A stretch of 64,000 bases of DNA from Desarmillaria ectypa (GCA_030407005.1 JAUDYN010000010.1:310001-374000), one strand, 5' to 3'. Positions 33,091 through 45,814 are shown, counted from the first letter of the stretch. Notes: a model not told the origin generated them from the sequence alone. Numbers and translations: made by a program.

Positions 33091-35084
33091 ATTCACTGAA
33101 AATGGCTTGATTCAGATGATGGCTGAGAAGAGAAGAACCAGCCATATTCTAGGACAAGTATGTCCAGCTTGAGCTTGAGTGCGTTGCTCAAACTGGCTAG
33201 CATGCGAACAAGATGCAGAAGTGGGCGGCTGAGTACGGTCGTGAGTTCATCGTCGTGAACAAGAAAATCATGCATTGTATACGTCTGTCTTTACCCGATT
33301 GCTCGTTCTCATTGATTGTCCGTAGCTTAATGACCGTCACACAATCTAAGCGCCTTAATTATCTGATCACTCTTCGTACCCCCACAATCCGTCGAACGTT
33401 GGAGGAGTTCAACCGGCGTTTAACATGCCTAACCCTGACGGGGACATTGTTTCTTCTAGTATGTGCTGCACCGTTGCTGAATTACCAGTAATTTGGCGGG
33501 ATATAATGATCCAAGTCGTTCAAGAATACCACGACCTCGCCGCACCCCAAACTGAAACTGTCGCTGGATGGTAATTGACGTATCCTCCCTCGGCTGGTAG
33601 GGGCGATATGACCTTGGCGGCCATCCTCTGGAATTGGTCACCGTATCCTAGTGGTATGGGGGAGGCGCAGTGACCTCGGTGAGCCGCGCTGTTTCGGCCC
33701 GGAGTGAACCTGATCAGTTCATGTACCGGTCGGCCCCTACCTCCTCCCCTCTCGCGATGAATTCAGCAATGAATAATGATTCCCAGGGCAGTGTACCGGG
33801 ATGTGTCCTTCGCGGTAACGAGATCCACTTTTGAACCGGAGATTGGGGTGATTATTTTGTTCTTACTTGTCTAGATTCGGCCTCGCCATGGACGCACAAA
33901 ATCTTCTGAGGCTATTTCCCCTGACAGCTGGTTTATTAGTTGCCGTTCTTCAAATAATCTTGTTAGTCTCTGATCGATGATTCACCAGTTGATAAACTTT
34001 GAGAGTGCTCCCCAGTGTGCATATATGAGATAGACATATTTCAGCAACATGCAAAAGTTGCACTCTTAGATCAAATTCAAGCACGAGTCGACCGATTCTC
34101 ACGTCTTGAGTAAAGTATGGGGTCCGTCGAAGCTAGTATCTGCATATCTGATTGGTGTACTTTATCGCGACTCGCACGGAGTATGGTAGGAAAGCCCTTA
34201 TAGCCGTATGTATAAGGATGGTCATTTTGTTAAGATGACAACTAGTAGCATAGGGCCATCGCATCTACGACGTAAAATTTGAGGTAAAGTGCCGTACTTC
34301 AACAAACCCGCTGGTACAGGTTAACACAAACAGGATATGCAGAAGAGGCGACCTAAGCCCAAAGCTTAGAGTTCCAGAGAAACAGTAGTAGATAGCATTG
34401 ATTACGACAAAAAGGTGTCCTAAAGGAATAGTTGATATAGTACAGTACGGCAGGCTGAGAATAAAAGTGGTTTCCCTGGCGTTAGCTCCGTTAGTATTCA
34501 AACGAGTTCGTCAAAGTAAGAAGATGTACATCGTTCAACGTTCAACGTTCAGACATGACTGGAGACCTGCGAAGTAGATACTTCTTTAGGGAGGTGGAGA
34601 GCATCAGTGACTGAAGGCGGTACGAGGATGGAATAACGCCTGTTCTATTTGACTCTTCTTGAGACTACATCTTGTTAGACCAAATGCAGGATACAGTAGC
34701 AGAAGAATACTCACCTTTTCTCTTCAAGTTCTTCTTGACGTCAGAGGGACTGCATCAGTCGTTCGAGGTCTCTTCGCAGCATGTTCAGCTACATGAACGC
34801 CGTTGACAAAACGATTCAATTAATTCAATGAGAATGTACAGTGTACACACAGATTTTTGACTCCTATGCAGCCACCCTCTTTATGGCGGCGCTGTATTTC
34901 TCATGTAGCATGTCAACCTCTGCTCGAGCGCTTTCCCATTCTTGATCACCTCCTCCTGCCAGCGAGTGTCGCGAACCAGCTCTCTAGACAGATCAAGAGT
35001 ATGCAGGAAGAAAGTCATAGCTAGCGTGGCGGTAATAGAAAATAATGATGGTGGTGGTTCAACTTAAAGTCGCGACGAGCTAAT
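33091..35084. other. No recognisable gene
   Basis: Short frames only (33213-33491 plus, 33456-33641 minus, 34265-34501 minus). A small direct repeat CGTTCAACGTTCAACGTTCA occurs near 34533. I found no tRNA, transposon end or domain. Confidence 0.4.
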
Positions 35085-35950
35085 TTGGGAGTGCGGCACG
35101 CGCTATTGGGCAATCCCACTCTCTTTCATCCGAACTATCACTTGCTAGCGCCACCTCCATTCTCCTTATCACTCACAGATGCACTCAGAAACGTCGCCAG
35201 AGAATATCAGGACCTTCCAGTCGTTGACCAAAAAAGCGGAAGGAAAGTTACAGTCAATGCTTCAAGCTCGAAGAATGCAGGTCCAAGAAGGAAGGTCGTG
35301 GGCAGGCAGGAAAAGCTGAGGAAAGACAGTGAAGACACGTGATGCTCTGCAACGCCAGAAAGTAAAGAGAGACGCGCTCACCACTGCACTTCGTCGGCAA
35401 TACGCCGCTTGTCCCAGTACGCTCGCAGCTCAAGATGTCCATGTTGTCCTAAACTTTAAACTTCCGTTAGACAAGAGCCAACGAGAAATTGAAGAATATC
35501 TCGCAGAGAATAATTAACTGCTTGAGAAACTGAAGAACATAGGACCCTCGAAATGATCCATTGCAATGTTAGTTTCATAGCTCTTGTCGTTTCTTTTGTT
35601 CACTGGTCAGGCGGGTGTTTACGACAATTCACGATTCCCACCTTCAGAGGTATTGGCAATTTTGGTGGCACCAATCTTCGTCACGTCGCGCACACCTCAC
35701 TGAGTCATCTTGTTGCGAAGAATTGGTCGCTACTGCCATGCCTTACCCTCCCCTCGCTACAAGCACTGTCTTTGGATCGCAATGACTACACCAGTCCCTA
35801 GGCAATCTCTGGTGCCTGTGACCTCATTGGTCGATCTGGCTGCTCTCTTACAGAGCTGTGTTTCAGTGGCTTCAACCCCGAGCCTGTCATTAAACTTCTC
35901 GATCAATGCCCGAACTTGAAACAGTTCTGTTTTTCCTATAGTTGTCCAAT
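35085..35950 (+). pseudogene. Second F-box/LRR gene remnant
   Basis: Fragments in order: an N-terminal helical piece ending in LPLDKSQREIEEYLAE (35388-35515, then TAA and a continuation reading LLEKLKN), and from about 35752 a leucine-rich repeat piece LPSLQALSLDRNDYTSP followed by an in-frame TAG, then GCSLTELCFSGFNPEPV and LLDQCPNLKQFCF. These read like the N-terminal helix and LRR tail of an F-box protein with the middle lost. At least two stops interrupt it. Confidence 0.5.
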
Positions 35951-36579
35951 TATCGACCTTGCAGAGTGACGAGGAGTAGCTAAGCAGCAGCTATAGGTGC
36001 AATGGTCGTGAATGGCTATAAATGGGACAATTGATAATTGAGGGACATACCACAGTGGCGGAACGATGATATCTTGGAGCAGGTGCCAGCAGTTGAATAG
36101 TGGTGTTTAGCGGGTAACCGCAAACAAGAAGGTCGAACCAAGTATCTAATCACAGGTAGTCAATAACCAGACAGGAGTTTACTGTTAGGAACAATGACTA
36201 TGAAGAAAAGTTGAATGTGATGGGGGTAGTGATATAATTGAAGTGGCGATCGCCATTGCCGGCTACTTCATTTTGCTACTTGGACAAGGTCTCGTTTGGC
36301 GACAGTCCGCATTCAGGCCACTGAAACTAGGACTCGAGTTCGTACAATTCGCAGAATCGACACGATATATCGCATTCCGACTGGCTCAGGCTCCAAATTT
36401 TTATATCGCAACGTAGCGACCGTCTTTTAATTCTTCTATCGCAGTAGCAGATACATGTCCAACATACGGAACCAATGACAAAAATAACAACCTGTGAAGT
36501 ATCATTGTAAACAAGGCACGGAGGACGTCGACGGAAAGAAGGTACCTAAACAGAAAAAGGGATATTGATCGCCGATAGC
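35951..36579. other. Intergenic stretch
   Basis: No gene recognised. It contains a small palindrome GGCGATCGCC near 36245. Confidence 0.4.
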
Positions 36580-37098
36580 CTAAAACCCAAGGAAACCCTC
36601 CTCAAACGCCTTCAACTCAGGCGTCTCCTGACTCAAGGTCAGGGTCGGAGCGCTCTCCCTGCTGCTGCTAGCAGCCGGTTCCTCAGTCTGAGTATCCTCT
36701 CCGTCGGACGATAGCTCTCGGATAGAGGTATGCGTACTTTCCCTCTTGACCACAACCGGCGTAGGTTCCTGATCATTGGGCGTGGACTCCCTCGAAAACG
36801 TGTCGGGAAACGGTGTATTATCTCGCGTACCAGTGTCAGAAGACGCACAGCTGGGCGCGTATGTGAACATCTCGGGCGGGAGCGACGAGGAGCGCGGGTC
36901 GTGTTCATATGTGAAGGGATCGATTGGGGGCTGCACGGTTTCTGAGTCGTCGGCGGTGGATGCCTCTGGGGGCGACGAAGAAGGAGAAGAGGCCCGCCGT
37001 GATTTTCGTCTTTGCGCCTTGGTTTGTTTCAGAGGTGTGTCACGAAAATGCACTGGCAGCCTGATGCGAGGTGAACTTGACCTGCGATAACAATCCAT
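36580..37098 (-). CDS. Hypothetical Ser/Pro/Glu-rich protein, 172 residues
   Basis: I chose ATG 37098 (MDCYRRSSSPRIRLPVHF) over a longer non-ATG extension. The protein has a basic segment (KQTKAQRRKSRRASS), then a low-complexity region rich in Ser, Thr, Pro, Glu and Asp with TPE-like repeats, and a short hydrophobic end (KAFEEGFLGF). This composition suggests an unstructured nuclear or regulatory protein. I recognise no domain; overlapping plus-strand frames are probably shadows. Confidence 0.45.
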   Translation of the reverse strand: MDCYRRSSSPRIRLPVHFRDTPLKQTKAQRRKSRRASSPSSSPPEASTADDSETVQPPIDPFTYEHDPRSSSLPPEMFTYAPSCASSDTGTRDNTPFPDTFSRESTPNDQEPTPVVVKRESTHTSIRELSSDGEDTQTEEPAASSSRESAPTLTLSQETPELKAFEEGFLGF

Positions 37099-37425
37099 GA
37101 GGGAATAGTGATTGTGATGCGAGTGCCTTAAGCCCGGGCCTTTTGTACTGTTACTGTAATGCCACCCATTAATAATGAATTTCGCCAATTTTCAAATGTA
37201 CGACCAAAGAACACTACAAGACAATGGTTAAAATCAGCGAAAAGCCACGAATTTGTATTAATGACTAGGTTTACCATTGTCCATTGGCCCCGGGCCGTGC
37301 CAGCGAAGACCCAACCTCCTGTATTTGACGCGGCTGAGACCGTCCTTTGCGAGACGGGGAATCACTTCTCAACTGGACCATCGACATGAGGGAGAGGCTG
37401 ATCGTTGCGCACACAAATCCGTTGG

Positions 37426-37713
37426 CTATAGTTCTTGACGCCAGCACGCCTTAATGGATTCAGTACCTCGATAAAGCTTCACGGAGGGTGAAAAAGAATT
37501 CTGAAGATGAGCAATTGCAAATTCGGGTAGTGACGACTTCACAGTTGTTATTATCAAGCGGCTGAGGATATCGAAGGGAGAGGGATAAATATGTCCAACC
37601 GAGCCAGTAAGAGACATATCAATCTGAAGAGTGTACATGAACACAGCGCATGAAACGAAAAACGGAGCAGACTCACCTAAGAGGTAATCGATCTCCTGTG
37701 GACAACAATCCAA
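37426..37713 (-). other. Possible two-exon gene fragment
   Basis: Minus-strand frame reading DCCPQEIDYLLG, then a likely intron (GTGAGTCTGC ... CTTCAG, about 37674-37609), then IDMSLTGSVGHIYPSPFDI and a helical continuation to a stop at 37426. The splice signals are good, so this may be the 3' end of a real gene whose 5' exons I could not find upstream. Family unknown. Confidence 0.3.
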
Positions 37714-38650
37714 GAAAGCCTTCTCTTTAAGCGCTGGCTTCCCTTCGCTACCGACTCTGCGGTGGGTGTATCATTACACTGAATCGTGGATTCCCTCTAC
37801 TAGAGACTCGTCATCGTCTGGAACGCGAGCCCATCATCGCAGGGCGGCCGGAGTTCTTCTTTATTGGTAGAACCTAGGGCTACCACTGAGCATCATCAAT
37901 TGTCAAAAAGAAACTTGGGGTACGATGAGATTAGTCGCCTGAATTATTGCTGGCTTCAAACATTTGAAGGCTTAGCTGGAGCGTTTGGATCATGGCCAGG
38001 TGCCTAGTACCGCCATATTCGAGCACATCCTATTTTCCCTCAAGGTATTCACCGACCAGATACAGTCGGTATTTGTTAGAAAACCAGATTGGAAAGATGA
38101 GGACATAGTGGTAGACGAGCAGGAAAGTGGACAGGTTGACAATCGAGGAAATGTTCCGATTCTTCGAGGAAAACGTGGCGGTAGTCACATGCTCGGTATA
38201 TCGGACCGATATACCGGGCCAACGCTTCTGACTGTTGACAGTCATGTCGGACTACCTACGGGCCACTCCGGAATTCCACGCGTTGTGCAGGCCTGTGACG
38301 CGTCTAACCCTATGACCGACACCCTGACACGATCTCGGTATCCAAAACTGGCCTCCCTTCGGAGCAAGTTGAACTTTGCGTAATCATCACTTCTCAGACA
38401 AAGGGTATCCGAGGGCTGATGCGCTTCCTAGTTGAACGCGTCTAGATCTGGTAGATTGGGCTTATCTTGTCCGACAGAGCGTGCAACATTATGTTCCTGT
38501 TACTCAGCCATTGTTTTTGAGCCAAAATGTTCTAGAAACCCTGATGGTAATTCACGGCGTCGTCGCACGGATACAGCCACCTCAATTACAACTCCAGTAA
38601 GCATACATTCGAACGAATCTTGGGCAAATTCTATACAATTGATCGTGGCT

Positions 38651-39130
38651 ATGAGGTGCTTGGTATCTCCTGGACTTAGTTATCTACGCAGAACAATATT
38701 CTCTATCATATTTATCCCTTGCACTGCTTTCTGGACGTTCAAAAGGTGCTCATAACATCGGGTTCCAACATTCCTGCTTGGCTTGTCTTGGTCGTCCCGT
38801 TCGCCTTTTAGTTTGCTATTCACCCCCTTAAGGCCTCGATCGCGAACTTTACCGTCGGTAGGGAAGCGGCTGCGCGGGGCGCTCTCAGATTGTCCCACGT
38901 TCAAGAAATTAGTATTGCTATCTTGCAGCGTATTGTGCATAGCTTCAAGATTGGATATCCGGGTATTCATGGGTTTAGACTCCAAGAACGCTTCGATCAA
39001 CGACTAGGCATTAGGTGAAGTGTTCCAGGAGTGGAGCGAAAAATATGGAAACACCTTTTCATTTGGCGCCTTCTCCGATAGATAGGTAAGCGACTGTCGT
39101 ATTCGTAAACTCTACTCTAATGGCGAACAA
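38651..39130 (+). pseudogene. Cytochrome P450 remnant (copy A), N-terminal part
   Basis: Frames around 38651-38755 (SPGLSYLRRTIFS), 38772-38805 (IPAWLVLVVPFAF) and 38850-39060 ([29 protein letters not shown]) line up in order with the N-terminus of the P450 at 40213. They are separated by frame changes and stops, and the membrane anchor is partly lost. Homology fades just after the VFT piece near 39133. The haem-binding half is missing, so it is a truncated pseudogene. Confidence 0.8.
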
Positions 39131-39666
39131 GGTCTTTACGAGGCGTTGTGAACAGCAATCGGTTTCTCTTGGTCGATATGTTTGTATCAGTTTCGCTCAT
39201 GTAGAGGTTTCGGCACGGCCTCAGGAGCTTGAACTTTGAGTCCGAAAATGAAAATGAAAAATAACCTGGACATGACTCGGAAACCACCGTCTCTGACGCA
39301 TTACGCACTCGCGATGCTGGCATCTATCCAGTTCGCGTATTGCACAGGGCTAGCCCATCAGAAAGTGACGAATCGTCAATGCTGAGCCTTGCCACCAACA
39401 ACGATGCCAGTACATGGCTCAAGCTTCTTGAACGAACCAATTTCGCCAATTTCGCTCCCATTCACGTATTAAACTCGAAGAAATAGTAATATACTTACAT
39501 CAGACAGTTTTTCTAGTATATCCATCAAAGTAAATGCATGAACTGGCCAAGGCACCAGTATGTTATTCTTTCTCTGGCAAGTTGCACCTAATTTTTTTCT
39601 TCCCGGTGTAGTAGCGTCTAGCTTATTCCTTCCATGTTTTCGTCGAACATGGAATGGATCTTTCAG

Positions 39667-40053
39667 TCACTCCGGTTTCTCTTGATAACGAGAACTTAAG
39701 ATCAGCTCAAGGGCTTTGATCAATCCACGAATACTCCTTCCAAAGCCGATCGTGGGAGCAAGGTCATTATCATTTGTCGTATTCGGAGACCGGGCTGATG
39801 GTTTTACAGCGAAGTATAACTTGAACACGAGATCAAATGGGACTTCAAAAGATGATTTCCGGTCATCCAAAATGGAGATAGACGCCACCGCACGTAAGCA
39901 CCAACAGGGAGAAAACAAGTACTGACGAAGGAATGTAGCAAAATCATCGATCTTGGCCACACTGAACGCAATGTTTGAGGATTTCTCCTCATTGTCCTTC
40001 ATCTCGCTGCAGACAGCTGAAGAAACAGACTCGGACGTTTTTAATCTAGCCAA
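39667..40053 (-). other. Unassigned 128-codon minus-strand frame
   Basis: Open frame including KIDDFATFLR and a C-terminal RSIRGLIKALELILSSRY. A possible intron (GTACTTG to about 39890) lies inside. I recognise no family. It lies directly upstream of, and opposite to, the intact P450. Confidence 0.25.
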
Positions 40054-40212
40054 CTAGGGCCTGCCTAACCACCCTTTCTACGCAGAATCAACGGTGCAGA
40101 TCAGGCCGTGGCAGCGGAACCTCCCGAGTTTTTACAGATGAGGTCATCAAGATTATCCTCCATAAAGTATATAAGAATGGTATTGCCCCTGAGTTCGATA
40201 TCATTGTCAACT

Positions 40213-42832
40213 ATGGCTACTGAACATCTACCTCCAGGAGTTGTCTACTTATCTCACGTCACTTTCTCCGCCGTAATTCTACCTTGTGCAGCTCTCTGGG
40301 CACTCCGATACGTCTTGACGGAGTCCGGTTTCAGCATTCCTGCGTGGCTTGTTTTCGTCGTTCCCTTCATATTACAGGTGATCGTTCGACTGGTACACGG
40401 ATGGTACATGGGCTTCGCCATCCGCAGGGAAGCAGCTGCACGAGGTGCGATTCTTATGCCCAGTGTTCAGGAAAACAGTATTTCTATCATGCGGCGCATC
40501 GTGGACAACTTCAAGAATGGGTATCCCAGTTCGTTCAAGTCCAGCTCCGCATTGCTTTCAACTGACAAATAGGACATTAGGCGAGGTGTTCCAGAAGTGG
40601 AGCGAACGATATGGAAATACCTTTTCGTTTGGTACTCTTTCCTCCAAATGGGTAAGCGGCTTCGGAAGCCTGTTCTACTTCCTCCTGACACAAGCACGCT
40701 AGGTCTTTACGAGCGAGCCAGAGCATGTCAAAGTCGGTTATCCTTGATAGTTACTTATGCTCTCACCGACATATGTAGGCCATCTTAGCGACACAGTTTC
40801 GCGACTTCGAAAAAGGTGTTTCCTGTCGCAAGTGAAGTATCAAGTTGTTGACCACGGTCCCTAGGCTCCGTTGTTTTCAACGCGTCGGAAGCTCTTCTTG
40901 GTGCAGGTGTGTTTACCACAGACGGTGAGAGATTTTATGCCATACACGAAGCTACTACTCACTTAGCTCCGACAGGCGACATGTGGAAGTGAGCTTTGGG
41001 TGCACCCTTCACACTACGAGCCTGTTGACATGCTCTTTTCTAATCAGATTTCATCGGACGATGACAAGACCTTTCTTCAACAAAGACCGAATTTCCGACT
41101 TTGACAACTTCGAGAGACATGCCCTTAGCACGATCACCCAGATTAAAGCGAGGTTGAGGGAGGGTTATCCCGTCGATTTTCAGGTCAGAACCGGTTATTC
41201 CTCGGAATCATTGTCTGACGTTAGAAATAGGACGTTGTTGCTCGTTTTACGCTGGACTCTGCTACGGAGTTCCTGCTGGGAAAAGATGTCAACTCCATAG
41301 CTGCAGGTCTTCCTTACCCAGCCGGATCGCCATTGGCGGATAATCTGCATTTTGTCAATCATCCGTCGAATGCTTTCGTCGAGGCGTTTGCGAGGGCGCA
41401 AGAGTATACCATAGTTCGTATCAAGAGCGGGCCTTCCTGGCCGCTTCGCGAATTATTCCGAGATAAGGTGAAGCCGCTGCGGAAAGTCCTTGATGATTTC
41501 ATCGAGCCACTGCTCTCCGAAGGGTACCAGAGAAAGACGAAAAGTACCAAGCCAGCCGGGTCCGAGAAGAAGCTCGACGACATGAATTTGTTGGATCGTC
41601 TTTTGGAGGAAGCCGACGGTACACACCGCTCCACACTTAAAATTACGTTTCCTTATTCGACGTACTCGCAGATCCTAAAGTTGTTCAGGACGAACTTGTC
41701 AATGTTTTGGTAGCTGGTAGAGACTCGGTGAGTTCTTCGGTCAGTGTCTGTCAAAAATGAGCTCATGGAGGGTGTTCACGCAGACCGCCTCTCTCATGAC
41801 TATGGCAGTTTATATGATGTGTGAGCATCCGGACATGCTCACTCGCTTACGGTCCGAAATCCTCGAGAAAGTCGGCACTAAGAGGCCGACATATGAGGAT
41901 ATTCGTGACATGAAGTATTTACGGGCATTTCTCAATGGTGAAGTTGTTTATTACATACGCATTCAAGTTATCGCTGATGACGTTATCCAGAGACCTTGCG
42001 GCTGTATGCAACTGTGTACGTCAACTAGCCATATTGAAATTTGGAAGTCGTTAACGTCCATCTATAGCCCAGAAAATGGGAGGTAAGATGTGCTGTTGCA
42101 CATTTCTGATGCTTCTTATAGCTGGTTTGTGTACTAGGGTATCCACAGTTGCAACTACCCTTCCAAACAAGGGGCACCCACCTTTCTATGTCGCAAGAGA
42201 TACGCTGTTAGTACTTTATTGTTTCATTCTTTGGAGACTGAATACACCTCTCACTGCGCTGTAATAGGCTAACTTACTCTGTGTTTCTGATGCATCGACG
42301 TACAGATCTGTGGGGACCAGATGGTAGGATATATGAGATCCTACCGCATATACGATCCTAACCCAGACCTCCAGCTCTTGAATTTGATCCAGATCGGTTC
42401 CTTGATAGCCGATTGCAGAAATATCTAACCCCTAACCCTTATATCTTTCTACCCTTCAACGCGGGCCCTAGAATTTGCCTCGGTCAACAGGTGAGGATGA
42501 CCTTATACGGTGTCTGATAAATTATTAATGTTACTCATCAGTTTGCCTACAACGAGGCTTCCTATTATCTCATCCGACTCTTACAAAATTTCTCGTCGTT
42601 CAGCCTCGCTCGGAATGTGCAACCTGAGGAGGGCATTCCCCCGGCAAGCTGGATCCCAACACCCGGGACGACCAAAGGCAGAGAAAAAATCATGTTCGGT
42701 GTACATATCACGATATACGCAAAGGTAAGATTTTGGGAGATTTCTACGTATGAAGGATCGCGAATTGACCTTGCCTGGTAGGGTGGATTGTGGGTCAGGA
42801 TGGAAGAATCGAAGGATAGTGTAATGTTATGA
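40213..42832 (+). CDS. Cytochrome P450, CYP63-like (copy B), intact
   Basis: Membrane-bound monooxygenase of the type that hydroxylates alkanes, fatty acids or terpenoid-like compounds. ATG 40213 opens [16 protein letters not shown] with two hydrophobic segments (about residues 15-60). Seventeen exons splice into one frame: [39 protein letters not shown]-helix AGRDSTAS (41712), K-helix ETLR (about 41995), a 15-nt exon at 42068-42082, FDPDRF, and the haem loop [15 protein letters not shown] with Cys at 42476. It ends [10 protein letters not shown]...; stop at 42830. CYP63 is the closest family I can name from pattern memory. It lies 576 bp upstream of an intact oxygenase in the same orientation. 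Copies A, C and D in this window are its paralogs. Confidence 0.9.
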
Positions 42833-43408
42833 AAGGCCACTCTGCCTGTTGCTGATCGGCTCGTTCATGTTCAACGTTTATTTGTCTCGCTCATATAAGT
42901 CAGAATTCCCGATGCTGGGTTTCAATCTTTTCTTGAGATTTCGTCCTTATCCCGTTATCTCTACGTTATCTGTGTCTCCACTTTACGATCCGTGCTGTCT
43001 ATTGATACCCTTGCCGTTCTTCATCAATGACCCGGCCGTCGAATCTTATGAGTCATGACAAGAGCGTGACGTGTCATATGGCGCTGAGCGGCTTCTTGAA
43101 GGTCCTTCTCAGAGGTCTTCTTCAATGTCCGGGAACGACTACGATTACTACCCAGTTTGACCATCGAGCATCAACGAAGTACTAAGGTTTCGAGCTTTTG
43201 TGTATGGGCCTCATGCACATGATGTGTTTGAATATAGATAATCACAACGTTCAGGATTAGACTGGGGAGGAAAGAATACTAGAAGCGGGGAGTAAAAAAA
43301 TTTCTCGCGATTCTTCGGAAATGCTCCACTGCTCTCACGAAGTCGTAAATACTTATGGTCACATTTCTTGTCTCGCGCGCTTTCTTATCGCTGCAGGATA
43401 CCACCACA
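42833..43408. other. Intergenic region between P450 copy B and oxygenase 1
   Basis: No gene or repeat. It must contain the P450 3' end and the promoter of the next gene; no clear TATA box. Confidence 0.4.
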
Positions 43409-44962
43409 ATGACTATTCAGGTTGAGCACTACGTTCCACCTCCCATTACCCAAGAGCCACGTAAGTACACGATATACCAATGATGTAGTACTTACATCTT
43501 GCAGTGGACTATGCTGACCTTCCAATAATCGACCTATCCAAGAGCCCACGTCCAGAAGAAGTGTGTGAAGCTATGCAGACACATGGGTTCTTCTACGTAG
43601 TTGGGCATGGTTTGTCACTTGTCGAGGTACATGATCGCTTCCGGGTATTTCTATTTCTCGCTAATCGTCGCTGCCCGTAGAACCAAAGAATCTTTGACAT
43701 TGCTGACATCCCTTTCACTGTCGTCAGTGATAAAGAAAAGCGACAGTACGAAGCGAAAATAATACAGACAGGGTCCTACCAGGGGTATAAACTCCGACAA
43801 TACTGGGTAGGTCAAGCCGTGTCTACGTCTGGTTTTTTTTGGCAAAGTTTGACTCTCGTAGCACATTGACAACGGTGTGAAGGATCAAATCGAGCATTAC
43901 AACAGTAAGTCTTGTCAAAAATTATTCGCTTTCCGCTCATCTGGAATCTTCCAGTCCATCGAGATATCAGCATGCGACAGCACCCCAGGGCCCTACGTCC
44001 GCACCTCGAAGAGATTGAAGCGTTTATGAGGCATAATCATTTTCACGTTCTTCACCCCATTCTGCGGTTGGATCCCCAATTTTTCCATCGCCTGTCCTTC
44101 TTACTTCATAACACAGACTTCTCGCCCTAGGTTTAGGCCTCCCAGAAAATGTCCTCGTGGACATACATGGATACCCCTCTATCGGGGAAACATTTTGTAA
44201 TATTTTCACTTGCTAAGCATCCGATTACTCAGCGTATCATTTAGTGAGGTTTATGAAATAGTTGAGTCCGCATACAATACTCCGTATGCAACTCACTGAT
44301 CTTGTGAAAGTTACCCCCACTCAGCCGAGGACAACAAAAAGACTAAGAATGTTTGGCTTAAAGGGCACACCGGTACGTCTGGGATCATGTTACGGCGGAA
44401 TCCGACCGATTTCTGTAGATTTTGGTTCAATCACCATCCTGTACAGTCAGCCCGTGTCGGCGTTACAGATCCTTACACCCTCGGGGGATTGGAAGTGGGT
44501 CAAACATATCGAGAACGCTCTAGTACGTATACTGCTTAGAGCTTTAGGATATCATGCCATTGCGCTGATAATGAAAATAGGTCATTAATGCTGGGGATGC
44601 ACTCGAGTTTCTTTCGGGAGAGGTTTATCACTCTACAATTCATCGGTACGTCGATGATGGTACCTGGACATCTGAGTATTGGACTGCCACGCAGGGTCGT
44701 TCAACCTCCCAATGATCAAAAAGGTTGCCCACGTCTCGGAGTATTCTATTTCTCCATGCCAGACGACAACGTGAAGCTCCTCCCTTTGATTGACACTAAA
44801 GCACCGAGTCAACGATTTGTGAATGCGGACGCGCCTACTATGGAAGAGTGGCGAAAGGGAAGAATAACGGCGTATGGAAAGAGCCAGTTGAGGAAGGTTG
44901 AAGGAGAAGAGAGGTTTGAGGAGGAAGTTGTCGCTGGGGTTGTGACGAAGCATTATAACTAA
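43409..44962 (+). CDS. Fe(II)-dependent oxygenase, IPNS-like (paralog 1)
   Basis: Non-haem iron enzyme of the 2-oxoglutarate/isopenicillin-N-synthase superfamily, cytosolic, oxidising a small organic substrate. ATG 43409 (MTIQVEHYVPPPITQEP) and GT-AG introns give one frame to TAA 44960. The N-terminal DIOX_N region includes DYADLPIIDL and THGFFYVVGHGLS. The iron ligands are the His and Asp of WLKGHTDFGSIT (His 44366; the Asp codon is split by an intron) and the distal His in STIHR (44641). The RxV (RVVQPP) matches the usual co-substrate segment. C-terminal EEWRKGR and KHYN are shared with both paralogs. It could use 2-oxoglutarate or, like IPNS, none; sequence does not decide. Confidence 0.9.
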
Positions 44963-45052
44963 TAAGAGGTATCAATAGTCGTGACTGTCAAAGTGAATGA
45001 CCAACTAAGATGATTATGACCGGTACAGTACGTACAAACTTATCAACATTTC

Positions 45053-45814
45053 TGTTATGGACATCAATTATCCGCTGATTCGGTCTCTGAATCAATACAT
45101 GCCTATACTGGGCGTTCTCAGTCTCATCGGTGACTCGCCTATATTTTCTCTTATTTTCTCTATTCTTATTGCTAATACTAGAATATGACGGAGCACAGTA
45201 GAATAATAATGACTCAAACCCTTCCTTAGTATATGAATACTTTTCATAATGTTACATTAAGTAATCGGACCATTGTACTTCTTTCAATACACCCTCACAT
45301 TGCGTGAACCTTCAGCTACACCTAGCTCTTTCGAACATCAAACTGAAGGTTATGCTCAGCACTTGCCTCCACCTATAGCCCAGAATAGCTTCGCGCTTAC
45401 TGATCCTTTTATCTCGCTAACCGGGCCTGTTAGATCACCTTACGAGCCCTAGCTGGAATTCATTTTTTAATGTTGGAATTTGAGAGTTGAGCCGAGATGA
45501 TGGCAATCCGGCATCATGCCGAACTTGCTGATTAAGAAAGAAATATTAGGAAAGTTGTAGAAGATTCTAGTAAATTGGTATTTAGTATATAAGTAGGTAC
45601 AGTAGTGTACATCTGCATGCGTTTGCAGAGCTCAGCCAAGCGCAATACTATTGGCCTGACACCGCGCATGTACTAACTGGGAACGAACTGATCTACTCAT
45701 CCCCCGTCTTTCACAACACTTAACAACGTATATCCTTCTAATGTATCCTACCTCGCTTCTATCATTACCTCTCGCCTAGGACTTTCATATCCGGATTGCG
45801 GCATATTCTCAACA
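45053..45814 (+). mobile_element. Solo LTR-B2, interrupted by LTR-C1
   Basis: Starts TGTTATGGA and ends CTCAACA, flanked by near-identical 5-mers ATTTC (45048) and TTTTC (45815). Block order matches LTR-B1 at 10281 (for example CTATTCTT.TTGCT, ACTAGAATAT, CTTGC CTCCACCTATAGCCC), but it has only weak versions of the tandem motif seen in B1. A 248-bp LTR-C is inserted at 45471. Confidence 0.85.
45471..45718 (+). mobile_element. Solo LTR-C1, 248 bp, nested in LTR-B2
   Basis: Begins TGTTGGAATTTGAG and ends TTTCACAACA; flanked by TTTAA and CTTAA (one C/T difference). A TATA-like TTAGTATATAAGTAGG is inside. It contains overlapping inverted repeats around GGCATCATGCC. Same family and same 248-bp length as 46186-46433 and 53816-54063. 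Confidence 0.9.

Noticed and set aside
33640..33720. Possible tRNA-like sequence (CCTAGTGGTATGGG)
   Set aside because: I could not find a matching anticodon arm, T-loop with GTTCGA, or acceptor stem. No tRNA or rRNA gene could be supported anywhere in the window.
40520..40580. Apparent frameshift after the first exon of P450 copy B
   Set aside because: Using the acceptor CATTAG in place of the first AATAG keeps the frame (YPSEVFQKW), as also seen in copy A.
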